Source: Thalassobius sp050633445 (lineage in GTDB: Bacteria; Pseudomonadota; Alphaproteobacteria; Rhodobacterales; Rhodobacteraceae). Taken from it: DNA of 64,000 nt. A program made the position numbers and the translations under genes. The stretch is taken from positions 22,701-86,700 of the forward strand of contig JBOEGN010000084.1 of NCBI GenBank assembly GCA_050633445.1, read 5' to 3'. The notes under the pieces are model-generated. The model ran no database searches. It saw only the letters and a list, made by a program, of their open reading frames with translations, and had not been told where the DNA came from. The number at the start of each line of letters is the position of its first letter. Position 1 is the first letter of the stretch. This document shows positions 49,397 through 58,246 of the stretch, piece by piece.

Positions 49397-51028
49397 ATGA
49401 CTCATTCGAAAAACACGAACACCCCGGCAGATCGGCTTGGCCGGTTTGGCTCTATTCTTTCTGTAGCGGCCAGTTTGGTTTGGGTGTTGCAGGCCTGGAT
49501 CGTGGCGTCGGTATTCTCGTCTTTGCTCCTTGGGTCAGAGATCGCGGTTTGGACGCTGGCCCTTGCGGTTTTCATTCTGGGTGTGTTCCGGGCTGCGCTG
49601 AACAGGGGCGCGCAAAAGCTCTTGAGTGCCGCCGCTGAGAGCAAAATTCAAACATTGCGTCACAACATCATCGCGACCGAGGCGACGACGCGAGACCCAT
49701 CACAGATCGGCGGCGCGGGCGCGATCGGGGCGTTGACTACAGAAAAACTCGACGCGTTGCGCCCGTATTTGCTGCGCTACATGCCCGCGCGCATGCGGGT
49801 CATGACTGTACCTTTGGTCATTCTAGCCATCACCGCTTGGAACAGCTGGGCCGCGGCAATTGTTTTGCTTGCGGCTGGACCGTTGATCCCACTTTTCATG
49901 GCGCTGGTGGGATGGGCCGCGAAAGAGGCCAGCGCAAAGCAGATGGTTGAAATCGGATCGCTGAACGACCTTTTGGCGGACAGGTTGGCGGCCTTGTCCG
50001 ACCTGAAACTTGTCGGAGCGGGACCTCAGGTCATTGATGGTTTTGCCGTCGCATCGGACGGCCTCAGGCACAGAACCATGGCCGTTCTGCGGATCGCTTT
50101 TTTGTCATCGACAGTACTGGAATTATTCTCGGCATTGGGCGTTGCGATGATCGCCGTTTGGGTCGGATTTGCGCTGCTGGGCGAACTCAGCTGGGGCGCT
50201 TGGGGCGCGCCCCTAACGCCGTTTTCCGGTATCTTCATGCTCTTGCTTGCGCCCGATTTCTTCCAGCCTTTGCGTGACCTCGCCGCAGCATGGCACGACA
50301 AATCGGCGGCCGACGCGGTTTTGGAGGAACTGGATGAATGGGAGGCCGATGATCGGCAGCCAATCTTGGGCCTCGGGAGGCGCACAGCAGGCGATGATTT
50401 CCGTGGCCTGACGACGCGCAATCTGAGTATCGAGCGAAATGGCAGTCCCCTCAGCTTTCCTGATTTGGACATCCAGCCTGGCGACAGCATTGCCCTTACA
50501 GGACCAAGCGGAGCGGGCAAATCGACGCTTCTGCGCATCCTCGCTGGGCTTGAAACCCAATCGCGCGGAACCGTGCAAATCGGCGGTGCGCCCTTGACGG
50601 ATGCGAATGCCGATGCGTGGCGCACGACGCTGGGATGGATGCCGCAGACCCCGCATTTTCTTAACCGCTCGCTTCGCTACAATGTCGGGTTCGGGCAGCC
50701 GCTCAGCACCGACATTCTGACCAAAGCGCATGTCGCACCGATCCTTGAAACCGTGCCATCTGGCGATTTAACGCAGCTTGGGGAAAGCGGGGCTGGCCTA
50801 TCCGGAGGAGAGGCGCGTCGCGTGATGTTGGCCCGAGCGTTGCATCACCGTCCAAGCGTGGTTTTCGCAGATGAGCCGACTGCGGATCTGGATGCCGCCA
50901 CCGCACAAGAGATCATTGACGGGCTTCTTGCCTATGTCGATCAGGGCGGCACATTGATCGCGGCCACGCATGATCCAAGGCTGATGTCACAAATGCAGCG
51001 ACGGATCAAAGTTGGGGGGCGACCATGA
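49397..51028 (+). CDS. cydD: thiol reductant ABC exporter subunit CydD
   Basis: Heterodimeric ABC exporter subunit that sends cysteine/glutathione to the periplasm and is needed for cytochrome bd assembly. 543 residues. Six N-terminal helices precede the ATPase with Walker A TGPSGAGKST, signature GLSGGEARRVMLARAL and Walker B VVFADEPTADLD. Overlaps cydC by 4 nt. No strong ribosome-binding site is visible before ATG 49397. It is upstream of cydA and so forms cydDCABX order. Confidence 0.94.
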   Translation: MTHSKNTNTPADRLGRFGSILSVAASLVWVLQAWIVASVFSSLLLGSEIAVWTLALAVFILGVFRAALNRGAQKLLSAAAESKIQTLRHNIIATEATTRDPSQIGGAGAIGALTTEKLDALRPYLLRYMPARMRVMTVPLVILAITAWNSWAAAIVLLAAGPLIPLFMALVGWAAKEASAKQMVEIGSLNDLLADRLAALSDLKLVGAGPQVIDGFAVASDGLRHRTMAVLRIAFLSSTVLELFSALGVAMIAVWVGFALLGELSWGAWGAPLTPFSGIFMLLLAPDFFQPLRDLAAAWHDKSAADAVLEELDEWEADDRQPILGLGRRTAGDDFRGLTTRNLSIERNGSPLSFPDLDIQPGDSIALTGPSGAGKSTLLRILAGLETQSRGTVQIGGAPLTDANADAWRTTLGWMPQTPHFLNRSLRYNVGFGQPLSTDILTKAHVAPILETVPSGDLTQLGESGAGLSGGEARRVMLARALHHRPSVVFADEPTADLDAATAQEIIDGLLAYVDQGGTLIAATHDPRLMSQMQRRIKVGGRP

Positions 51029-52680
51029 AATACCTCTTCAAAATCATAAGGTTGCTTATCAAGGGTGAAGCACGTGCATTTGCCCAAGGCATGGCTTTGG
51101 CGTTTGTCGTTTTGGTGATGGGGATCGCACTTCTGGCCCTGTCCGGCTGGTTTATTACCGCCGCAGCCGCTGCGGGCTTGATTGGGTTGGGCACGCTTTT
51201 CAACGTGTTCGCCCCCTCCGCGATGGTGCGTTTTCTTGCCCTTGGTCGCACGGCGGCGCGTTACGGCGAGCGTCTGACGACCCATGATGCGACCCTGCGC
51301 GCACTGTCCAATCTGCGCATCCAGCTGCTGAATGGCGTGTTGCTTGCGCCCTACCGAAACCTGGAACGCCTGCGCGCAAGCCTGTTTCTGAACCGTGTCA
51401 CTGCGGATGTTGACGCGCTGGACGGGCTGGCGTTGCGACTGGTTCTGCCGGGGGTGGCAGGACTGACTGCGATCGCGCTCACATCCGCGACCATCGCGCT
51501 GCTTGTCGCGCCCTCTGTCGCGCTGGTCATTCTGCTGGGATATGGCCTTGGTCCCACGCTGATCTTTATTGTCGGACAACGCCTGACTGAACGCCCTGCA
51601 CGGCGGGCCGAGGCTGGCATGCAGGCCTTGCGAAGCCGGGTCATTGATCTGATCGCCGTCCGCGAGGAACTGGTTGCCTTTGGGCAGGTGCAGGACGCAA
51701 AGGCCCGTGTTGAATACGCAGCAGAATTCCAATCGCGCGGCCAGGCATCCGTCGAGAAAATCGAACGTCGCACCGGGTTTTGGCTGGAAATCATGGGCTG
51801 GATCGTGGTGTCGATATCCCTTGGCACAGGCGCTTCTTTGGCCCAAGCCGGAGACATTTCCGCAGCGCAGGCGGCCATCGGAACCTTTGCGGCTCTGGCG
51901 CTCTCCGAAACTGTTGCCCCGGTACGCCGCGCCCTGTCCGAGATTGGTCGCATGCGGTCCTCGGCACGGCGTGTCATAAGCCTGATCGACGTTAATCCCA
52001 GCACAGCCCAAGCGCCGGCAAGCCACCATCAAACCGCATCGCTTGTTGTGACAGATCTAAAGGCGCGGCGCGGTTCCGGCGGCGCTGTTTTGTTCGAGCC
52101 GCTCAGCTTTGCCGTCGAACCGGGTCAAACCGTGGCCCTGACGGGCCGAAGCGGATGCGGGAAGTCGACGGTGTTGTTGCTGGCAGCGGGACAGATTGCC
52201 CAGGACACCGGCCAGATAAGTTTCGGTTTCCCGCCGTCAACGGCCATCGCCATGGTGCCCCAACGGCACGCTTTGGTCGCAGGCACGATCGCAGAGAATT
52301 TACGCCTTGCTGCCCCAAATGCTTCTGCGGATGAGTTATGGGCGGCGCTGGAGGCAACGCAACTGGCTCGAACGCTGCGCACCAAGAACGGGTTGGACAC
52401 GCGTCTGGGGTTTCGTGGAACAGGTTTGTCTGGGGGCGAAGCCCGCCGTCTTGTCCTTGCGCGCGCAGTGCTCTGCAAACCAAGCCTGTTGCTGCTGGAT
52501 GAACCAACAGAGGGGTTGGATGGGCCGCTGGCCGAAGCCGTGTTGCAAGGGATCCGCAGCGCACTGCCCGACACGGCGATTCTGATGGCGGCCCACCGGC
52601 CGGAAGAGGTGGATTTTGCCGACGTGGTTGTGCCGCTCAGCCCCGCTGGCATCAAAGACGCAAATAATTCACATCTTTGA
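51025..52680 (+). CDS. cydC: thiol reductant ABC exporter subunit CydC
   Basis: Partner of CydD. 551 residues. Membrane domain with FVVLVMGIALLALSGWFITAAAAAG, then ATPase with Walker A TGRSGCGKST, signature GLSGGEARRLVLARAV and Walker B LLLLDEPTEGLDGP, H-loop AAHRPEEV. Coupled to cydD by overlap. The cydA promoter region with an FNR box starts 10 bp after its stop. Confidence 0.94.
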   Translation: MKYLFKIIRLLIKGEARAFAQGMALAFVVLVMGIALLALSGWFITAAAAAGLIGLGTLFNVFAPSAMVRFLALGRTAARYGERLTTHDATLRALSNLRIQLLNGVLLAPYRNLERLRASLFLNRVTADVDALDGLALRLVLPGVAGLTAIALTSATIALLVAPSVALVILLGYGLGPTLIFIVGQRLTERPARRAEAGMQALRSRVIDLIAVREELVAFGQVQDAKARVEYAAEFQSRGQASVEKIERRTGFWLEIMGWIVVSISLGTGASLAQAGDISAAQAAIGTFAALALSETVAPVRRALSEIGRMRSSARRVISLIDVNPSTAQAPASHHQTASLVVTDLKARRGSGGAVLFEPLSFAVEPGQTVALTGRSGCGKSTVLLLAAGQIAQDTGQISFGFPPSTAIAMVPQRHALVAGTIAENLRLAAPNASADELWAALEATQLARTLRTKNGLDTRLGFRGTGLSGGEARRLVLARAVLCKPSLLLLDEPTEGLDGPLAEAVLQGIRSALPDTAILMAAHRPEEVDFADVVVPLSPAGIKDANNSHL

Positions 52681-52689
52681 TACGGAATA

Positions 52690-52703
52690 TTGATTCAGAT
52701 CAA
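52690..52703. promoter_or_regulatory. FNR-type box upstream of cydA
   Basis: TTGAT-TCAG-ATCAA matches the FNR/FnrL consensus at all ten positions. It is 79 bp upstream of the cydA start codon, consistent with induction of the bd oxidase at low oxygen. Confidence 0.85.
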
Positions 52704-52782
52704 ACTATGCATTTCATGTTTGGAATATGTGGAGTTTAATTCGCATCTGTGATGCGAGATTTCTGCAATCAAGGAGTTCACC

Positions 52783-54396
52783 ATGGAGATCGGACTGGTC
52801 GAATTGTCCCGCATGCAATTTGCGCTGACAGCCATGTATCACTTCCTCTTCGTGCCGCTGACGCTGGGTCTGTCGATCCTCGTCGCGATCATGGAGACGG
52901 TCTATGTCATGACAAACCGCCCGATATGGCGGCAAATGACCAAATTCTGGGGCACGCTATTCGGCATCAACTTTGTGCTGGGCGTCGCCACCGGGATCAC
53001 AATGGAATTTCAGTTCGGCATGAACTGGAGCTATTACAGCCACTATGTCGGCGACATCTTCGGCGCGCCGCTTGCGATTGAGGGCCTGATGGCCTTCTTC
53101 CTCGAAGCGACCTTTGTCGGCCTGTTCTTTTTTGGCTGGGACAAGATCAGCAAAGTGCAGCACATGATGGTCGCGTGGCTTGTCGCCATCGGGTCAAACT
53201 TCTCGGCGCTTTGGATTTTGATCGCAAATGGGTGGATGCAAAACCCCGTGGGCGCAGAGTTCAACCCGGACACCATGCGGATGGAAATGACGTCCTTTTT
53301 TGAGGTTCTGTTCAACGAAGTCGCTCAGGCGAAATTCGTGCACACGGTCTCGGCGGGATATGTCACCGCATCGGTATTTGTTCTGGGCGTTTCCGCGCTG
53401 TACCTGATCCAAAACAAGCACAAGGACCTGGCCCGCCGGTCGATCGCCATTGCGTCTGCCTTTGGGCTTGCGGCTGCGCTGTCGGTTGTCGTTCTTGGGG
53501 ACGAGTCGGGCTATTCAGCCAGCCACACCCAGAAAATGAAGCTCGCCGCGATTGAAGCCATGTGGGAAACGCACGAGGCCCCTGCCCCGTTCACAGCCGT
53601 CGGCTTTCCTGATCAAGAGGCGCGGGAAACCCATTATGCCTTGGAAATCCCTTGGGCGATGGGGCTGATCGGAACACGCTCGTTGACGCAAGAAATTCCC
53701 GGCATCAACGATCTGGTTGCTGAATCCGAGGAAAAAATTCGTGACGGTCTGATTGCCTATGACGCGTTGATGACCATTCGCGAACAGCGTGACGCGACTC
53801 CGACCGAGGTGCGCGCGACATTCGAGGCGCATTCAGACAACCTTGGCTATTCGCTGCTGCTCAAGCGCTATGTCGACGATCCCCGCGATGCCACTGACGC
53901 GCAGATCAAAATGGCAGCGGATGATACCGTGCCAGGTGTCGCGCCTCTGTTCTGGGCGTTCCGTCTTATGGTGGCGCTTGGCTTCAGCTTTATCGCGGTC
54001 ATGGCGTATTTCTTTTATCGCGCTTCGTTCCGGAACATGCAGTTCCCGCGTTGGTCGCTTTATGCGGCGGTTGCCATCATCCCGACGCCGTGGATTGCGG
54101 CCGAGCTGGGTTGGTTCGTGGCCGAGTTTGGGCGCCAACCCTGGACGGTGGACGGCGTATTGCCCACAGCCATGAGCGCCTCGCACCTAAGCATCGCCGA
54201 TCTGCTGATCACATTGGCTGGGTTCCTCATCTTCTATTCGGTCCTCTTTGTGATCGAGGTGAGCCTGATGGTGAAATACATCCGCAAAGGCCCGTTCCAA
54301 GACGTCGATGAAACCAATGCATGGCAGGAACGCCACGAGGCACGGCTGCGCGCCGAGACACCGGTCACGCCCGTTCCGGCAACACCTGCGGAGTAA
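52783..54396 (+). CDS. cydA: cytochrome bd ubiquinol oxidase subunit I
   Basis: Membrane quinol oxidase subunit carrying hemes b558, b595 and d. 537 residues. The N-terminal helix MQFALTAMYHFLFVPLTLGLS holds the conserved heme-ligand His (residue 20). GLMAFFLEATFVGLFFFGWDKIS follows. The quinol (Q) loop lies between and appears of the shorter type. The GRQPW motif (FGRQPWTVDGVLPT) is near residue 449. GGAGT precedes ATG 52783. FNR box upstream. Confidence 0.97.
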   Translation: MEIGLVELSRMQFALTAMYHFLFVPLTLGLSILVAIMETVYVMTNRPIWRQMTKFWGTLFGINFVLGVATGITMEFQFGMNWSYYSHYVGDIFGAPLAIEGLMAFFLEATFVGLFFFGWDKISKVQHMMVAWLVAIGSNFSALWILIANGWMQNPVGAEFNPDTMRMEMTSFFEVLFNEVAQAKFVHTVSAGYVTASVFVLGVSALYLIQNKHKDLARRSIAIASAFGLAAALSVVVLGDESGYSASHTQKMKLAAIEAMWETHEAPAPFTAVGFPDQEARETHYALEIPWAMGLIGTRSLTQEIPGINDLVAESEEKIRDGLIAYDALMTIREQRDATPTEVRATFEAHSDNLGYSLLLKRYVDDPRDATDAQIKMAADDTVPGVAPLFWAFRLMVALGFSFIAVMAYFFYRASFRNMQFPRWSLYAAVAIIPTPWIAAELGWFVAEFGRQPWTVDGVLPTAMSASHLSIADLLITLAGFLIFYSVLFVIEVSLMVKYIRKGPFQDVDETNAWQERHEARLRAETPVTPVPATPAE

Positions 54397-54401
54397 AACA
54401 G

Positions 54402-55562
54402 ATGATCCTTTTTGAACTGATCGAATACGATATTCTTCGCGTGATCTGGTGGGCGCTGCTTGGCGTGCTGCTGATCGGATTTGCCCTGACTGACGGGTTT
54501 GACATGGGGGTGGGCGCGCTTCTTCCCTTTGTCGCCAAAACCGATGTCGAGCGTCGCGTGGCCATCAACACCGTTGGCCCTGTCTGGGAAGGAAACCAAG
54601 TGTGGTTCATCCTGGGCGGCGGCGCGATTTTTGCCGCGTGGCCCCCGCTATATGCGGTCAGCTTCTCGGGGTTTTACCTGGCGATGTTCGTGGTTTTGGC
54701 CGCTTTCATCGTGCGTCCGGTGGCGTTCAAATACCGCTCGAAACGCGAAGGTCAGGCCTGGCGCACCCGTTGGGACTGGGCGCTCTTTGTGGGCGGAGCT
54801 GTACCAGCGCTGCTTTTCGGGGTCGCTGTTGGCAACGTGCTTTTGGGCGTTCCCTTCTATCTAACCGAAGACCTGATGTCGATGTATCCCGGCAACTTCG
54901 CGGTCAAGTTCATCGGCCTGCTGCGCCCGTTTGCGCTGCTCTCCGGTGTGGTGTCGCTGTCGATGCTGCTGATGCACGGCGCGGCGTGGTTGTCACTGAA
55001 AGCCGAGGGCATCGTGGCCGAGCGCGCCCGCGCAATCGGGATCAAGGCCGGGATCGTGGCGGCCATTGGCTACGCCGTGGCGGGTCTGTGGCTTGCCGCT
55101 GGAATTGATGGCTTTGCCCTGGGGGAAGTCGTCGCGAACGGCCCGTCCAATCCGCTGTATTCCGACGTAACGCGCGGCGGCTCTTGGCTGAGCGCCTATA
55201 CCGACCGGCCTTGGATCACTATCGCGCCGCTTATGGGCTTTGTCGGAATTGCCATGGCCGTTCTTGGGCTGCGCGCCGGACGCGAGGTTTCGACTTTGCT
55301 TTGGTCCAAGATGGGTATTTTCGGCATCATATCGTCCGTCGGCCTGACCATGTTCCCCTTCATCCTGCCTTCGACCCTTGATCCGAACAGTTCCCTGACC
55401 GTGTGGGACGCGTCCTCGTCGCATCAGACGCTGTTCATCATGCTGGTGGTCACGGCGATCTTTATGCCCTTGATCCTGATGTACACGGCTTGGGTCTACA
55501 AAGTGCTCTGGGGCAAGGTCACCGAAGAGCAAGTCACTGAAAACACTGAAACTGTTTACTAA
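54402..55562 (+). CDS. cydB: cytochrome bd ubiquinol oxidase subunit II
   Basis: 386 residues, eight to nine helices. The opening FELIEYDILRVIWWALLGVLLIGFALTDGFDMGVGALLPF and GPVWEGNQVWFILGGGAIFAAWPPLYAV are characteristic. The start at 54402 is chosen because it follows the cydA stop by 5 bp and opens the first helix. cydX follows after 15 bp. Confidence 0.97.
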   Translation: MILFELIEYDILRVIWWALLGVLLIGFALTDGFDMGVGALLPFVAKTDVERRVAINTVGPVWEGNQVWFILGGGAIFAAWPPLYAVSFSGFYLAMFVVLAAFIVRPVAFKYRSKREGQAWRTRWDWALFVGGAVPALLFGVAVGNVLLGVPFYLTEDLMSMYPGNFAVKFIGLLRPFALLSGVVSLSMLLMHGAAWLSLKAEGIVAERARAIGIKAGIVAAIGYAVAGLWLAAGIDGFALGEVVANGPSNPLYSDVTRGGSWLSAYTDRPWITIAPLMGFVGIAMAVLGLRAGREVSTLLWSKMGIFGIISSVGLTMFPFILPSTLDPNSSLTVWDASSSHQTLFIMLVVTAIFMPLILMYTAWVYKVLWGKVTEEQVTENTETVY

Positions 55563-55577
55563 AAGGAGACGTGAGAC

Positions 55578-55715
55578 ATGTGGTATTTTGCCTGGCTTCT
55601 TGGCCTACCCCTCGCCGCACTTTTCGCCGTGTTGAACGCGATCTGGCTCGAAATGCGGACCGATGCCTGCTTCTCAGAAGAAGGCGAATGTCCCATGGGT
55701 GAACACAAACATTGA
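55578..55715 (+). CDS. cydX: cytochrome bd oxidase small subunit CydX
   Basis: 45 residues starting MWYFAWLLGLPLAALFAVLN, a single membrane helix with the CydX N-terminal signature WYFAWxLG. The C-terminal tail (EMRTDACFSEEGECPMGEHKH) is longer than that of E. coli CydX and holds two cysteines that are not part of the family core. AAGGAGA is at 55562-55568, ten bases before the ATG. It is below the usual length cutoff of gene finders and may be missed by automatic annotation. Confidence 0.9.
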   Translation: MWYFAWLLGLPLAALFAVLNAIWLEMRTDACFSEEGECPMGEHKH

Positions 55716-55827
55716 ATGACCGGGGGCTTGTGCCTTCTTCCCCCAGTCCGGCGCGGGCCCTGTTTACGGTTCCCGGTCCGCGCCACAAATCAACCTCCGA
55801 TCCCCCCAAATTCCAAAGGATTTTCTT

Positions 55828-56265
55828 GTGAAAAAACTGATCCTCTCTGCCTGCGCCGCTTTGGCCTTGACTGGTCCTGCTCTGGCCCAAGATGCCCCTG
55901 ACACGCTTGTGACGATCCTCACCGCGCCCGAGCCGCAAACACAATTGATGGCGATGGTTTTGGCCGTGCAGGCCGCTCAGCAAGGCGCTGCGCCCCATAT
56001 CATGCTGTGCGGACCTGCCGGTGACATCGCGCTGAAGGATGCGCCGGCCTCTGCCACTGCGCCGCAACCGCCGCGTGACATGAGCCCCAAAGCGCTGTTG
56101 ACCAAGATCGTCGGAATGCCCGGCGCTAAGGTCGAGGTCTGTGCCATTTACCTGCCCGGCAAGGGCGCGACAGCGGATGTCCTGATGGACGGCGTCACCA
56201 TTGCCAAACCGCCTGCGATGGCCGCTGCCATGATCGCGCCGAACGCACGCGTCGCAAGCTACTAA
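55828..56265 (+). CDS. exported DsrE-like protein
   Basis: 145 residues. Signal peptide MKKLILSACAALALTGPALA, then a DsrE/F-like domain (TLVTILTAPEPQTQLMAMVLAVQAAQQGAAPHIMLCGPAGDIAL). Two cysteines (MLCGPAG and VEVCAIYLPG) resemble the sulfur-carrying Cys of this family. A periplasmic sulfur-relay or persulfide-binding role fits its position between cydX and the sulfide:quinone oxidoreductase. It is separated from both by short gaps and a terminator follows. Confidence 0.78.
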   Translation: MKKLILSACAALALTGPALAQDAPDTLVTILTAPEPQTQLMAMVLAVQAAQQGAAPHIMLCGPAGDIALKDAPASATAPQPPRDMSPKALLTKIVGMPGAKVEVCAIYLPGKGATADVLMDGVTIAKPPAMAAAMIAPNARVASY

Positions 56266-56268
56266 GAC

Positions 56269-56303
56269 CAAAGCCCGCGTTTCCTTATGGGGCGCGGGCT
56301 TTG
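56269..56303 (+). terminator. rho-independent terminator after the DsrE-like gene
   Basis: AAAGCCCGCG, 13-nt loop and CGCGGGCTTTG, starting just after the stop codon (56263-56265) of the DsrE-like gene. The sulfide:quinone oxidoreductase start is 38 nt beyond, so the terminator may be leaky or the latter may have its own promoter. Confidence 0.8.
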
Positions 56304-56340
56304 TTGTCTTCATTTCGAAAGTATACAAAGGAGTACAACC

Positions 56341-57648
56341 ATGGCTTTGAAGCTTAACAGGCGGCAAATGCTCTCGCTTGCCGCAAGCGGTGCCGCGGCT
56401 GCAACATTGGTAGCGCCACAAGAGGCGCGCGCGCGCGTCGCCACGAAAGCCCGTATTGTCATCATCGGTGCGGGCGCAGGCGGGACGGCGCTGGCCAATC
56501 GCTTGGTGGATCGTCTGGACGGCGCCAAGATCACGTTGATTGATCCCCGCGCGCAGCACCTTTATCAGCCCGGCCTCTCGCTTGTGGCTGCGGGTCTTAA
56601 ACCGGCGGAATACGTGGTCTCGCAAACCACCGACTGGCTGCCGGACGGGGTCACGCTGATCGCCGAAGCCGCCGCCGCCATTGATCCCGACGCCAAGATG
56701 GTCGAGACCTCGGGCGGGCAGAAAATCACCTATGATTTCCTTGTGGTCGCGCCGGGTCTTGTGCTGGATCATGACGCGATCGAAGGCTTTTCGCTGGACA
56801 TGGTCGGCAAGAACGGGATCGGCGCTCTGTATGCTGGGCCGCAATATGCCGCTGCTACATGGAAGGCCGCGCAAAAGTTCACCGAAGAGGGTGGTATCGG
56901 CCTTTTCACCCGCCCAGAGACCGAGATGAAATGCGCCGGTGCGCCGCTCAAGCACACCTTCCTGATCGAGGATATCACACGCACGGCGGGCAATCGCGGC
57001 AAGGCCGAATTCCACTATGCCGCCCCGCAAGGCGCGCTTTTCGGCGTACCGATTGTCGCCGAAAAAGTCCGCATGCTGTTTGGCGACAGAGGCGTGTCGA
57101 CGGCGATGAAACACACGCTTAGATCCATTGATGCGGGTGCCAAACGGGCGCGCTTCGACACGCCGGACGGCACCGCAGAGATGGAGTATGACTATCTCCA
57201 CGTTATCCCGCCGCAACGCGCGCCTGATGTGATCAGGCAATCGGGTCTTAGCTGGGCCGACAAGTGGACCGATCAGGGCTGGGTGGAATGCGATAAGGCC
57301 ACGCTGCAACATCTGCGCTATGACTCGATCTGGGCGCTTGGCGATGTGGCTGGCGTGCCCAAGGGCAAAACCGCGGCCTCGGTGAAATGGCAGGTGCCGG
57401 TGGTCGAAGACGGGCTCGTTTCCGCCATCGAGGGACGTGCGCCGACCGAAACCTATAACGGTTACACCTCTTGCCCAATGATCACCCGTGTTGGCCGCGC
57501 CATGCTGGTCGAGTTCGACTACAACAACGATCTGACGCCCTCCTTCCCCGGCATTATCGCGCCATTAGAAGAGCTGTGGATCAGCTGGTTGATGAAAGAA
57601 GTCGCGCTGAAAGCCACCTATAACGCTATGTTGCGCGGCCGCGCCTAA
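56341..57648 (+). CDS. sulfide:quinone oxidoreductase (type II-like) with Tat signal
   Basis: 435 residues. The N-terminus LNRRQMLSLAASGAAAATLVAP has a twin-arginine-type signal. FAD-binding VIIGAGAGGTALANRL follows. The two redox cysteines are in KCAGAPLKH (residue about 200) and YTSCPMITRVGRAMLVEFDY (about 378). This pattern and the Y-N-A-M-L-R-G C-terminus resemble the mitochondrial SQOR-type (type II) enzyme rather than the type I with three cysteines. It would oxidise sulfide on the periplasmic face and reduce quinone. Tat export of a quinone oxidoreductase fits a periplasmic membrane-bound flavoprotein. ATG 56341 has AAGGAG upstream. Confidence 0.9.
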   Translation: MALKLNRRQMLSLAASGAAAATLVAPQEARARVATKARIVIIGAGAGGTALANRLVDRLDGAKITLIDPRAQHLYQPGLSLVAAGLKPAEYVVSQTTDWLPDGVTLIAEAAAAIDPDAKMVETSGGQKITYDFLVVAPGLVLDHDAIEGFSLDMVGKNGIGALYAGPQYAAATWKAAQKFTEEGGIGLFTRPETEMKCAGAPLKHTFLIEDITRTAGNRGKAEFHYAAPQGALFGVPIVAEKVRMLFGDRGVSTAMKHTLRSIDAGAKRARFDTPDGTAEMEYDYLHVIPPQRAPDVIRQSGLSWADKWTDQGWVECDKATLQHLRYDSIWALGDVAGVPKGKTAASVKWQVPVVEDGLVSAIEGRAPTETYNGYTSCPMITRVGRAMLVEFDYNNDLTPSFPGIIAPLEELWISWLMKEVALKATYNAMLRGRA

Positions 57649-57659
57649 GGAGAGACACC

Positions 57660-58019
57660 ATGAAAGATCTGACATTCGGCACCATTCTCGCGGTTTTCGA
57701 GGAAATCTTCGGACGTGGCCTGTTTTGGGGGATGGTGATTGCCGCCGTTCTTATAACGCTGGCCTATATTTTCGTGCTGGTTCGCGATCACAGCATTTCC
57801 TGGCGCAAGTTTCTGATGGCACAACTTTCGATGCCCATCGGAGCCATCGCGGCGGTCTGGTTCGTACTGACGATGACCAATTCGAAACTCAGCAATCTGG
57901 GCGGCCCGGTGGACGTCATCGTCATCCTTGGCATCGCTGTGGCAGGGGCAATCGGCATCGCGGTGCTGGTCTACACAGTGCAATCCCTGCTTGCAAAACC
58001 AAACACAAAGGACGCCTGA
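57660..58019 (+). CDS. small membrane protein (DUF5368-like)
   Basis: 119 residues with three or four helices (LFWGMVIAAVLITLAYIFVLV; MPIGAIAAVWFVLTM; VIVILGIAVAGAIGIAVLVY). GGAGAG precedes ATG 57660. It starts 11 bp after the sulfide:quinone oxidoreductase, so it is probably co-transcribed. A role in the membrane anchoring or electron transfer of the oxidoreductase is inferred; the family is otherwise uncharacterised. Confidence 0.75.
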   Translation: MKDLTFGTILAVFEEIFGRGLFWGMVIAAVLITLAYIFVLVRDHSISWRKFLMAQLSMPIGAIAAVWFVLTMTNSKLSNLGGPVDVIVILGIAVAGAIGIAVLVYTVQSLLAKPNTKDA

Positions 58020-58143
58020 CCCAACGTTCGGCAGTGGGAAGTGGCCAAAGCATCTCCTCTCGGGGTGATGCTGACCTGCTTCCTGCTGGGCGAGCTATTT
58101 TCGGGGACCTCAGTTTAGACATTGCTCGTGGCTTAGCGCACAC

Positions 58144-58202
58144 TGGGGTCAGCGGTTCATGTTGCGGGGCAGATCAATAGCGCTTTACCATTCCTGACCC
58201 CA
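58144..58202. repeat. 9-bp inverted repeat in the left flank of the accessory region
   Basis: TGGGGTCAG (58144-58152) and CTGACCCCA (58194-58202), separated by 41 nt. The gap of 227 bp between the DUF5368-like gene and the HTH gene holds no recognised gene. Small non-autonomous element ends or a former insertion site are possible; the element is too short to identify. Confidence 0.4.
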
Positions 58203-58246
58203 TAGGCTTGCCATCTGAGCGCAAATCTCAGCGTTTGGGAGAGCTC

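Noticed and set aside
58144..58202. Inverted repeat TGGGGTCAG as an integration attachment site for the serine recombinase
   Set aside because: Serine integrases use asymmetric sites, and no matching direct repeat was found on the right side of the module.
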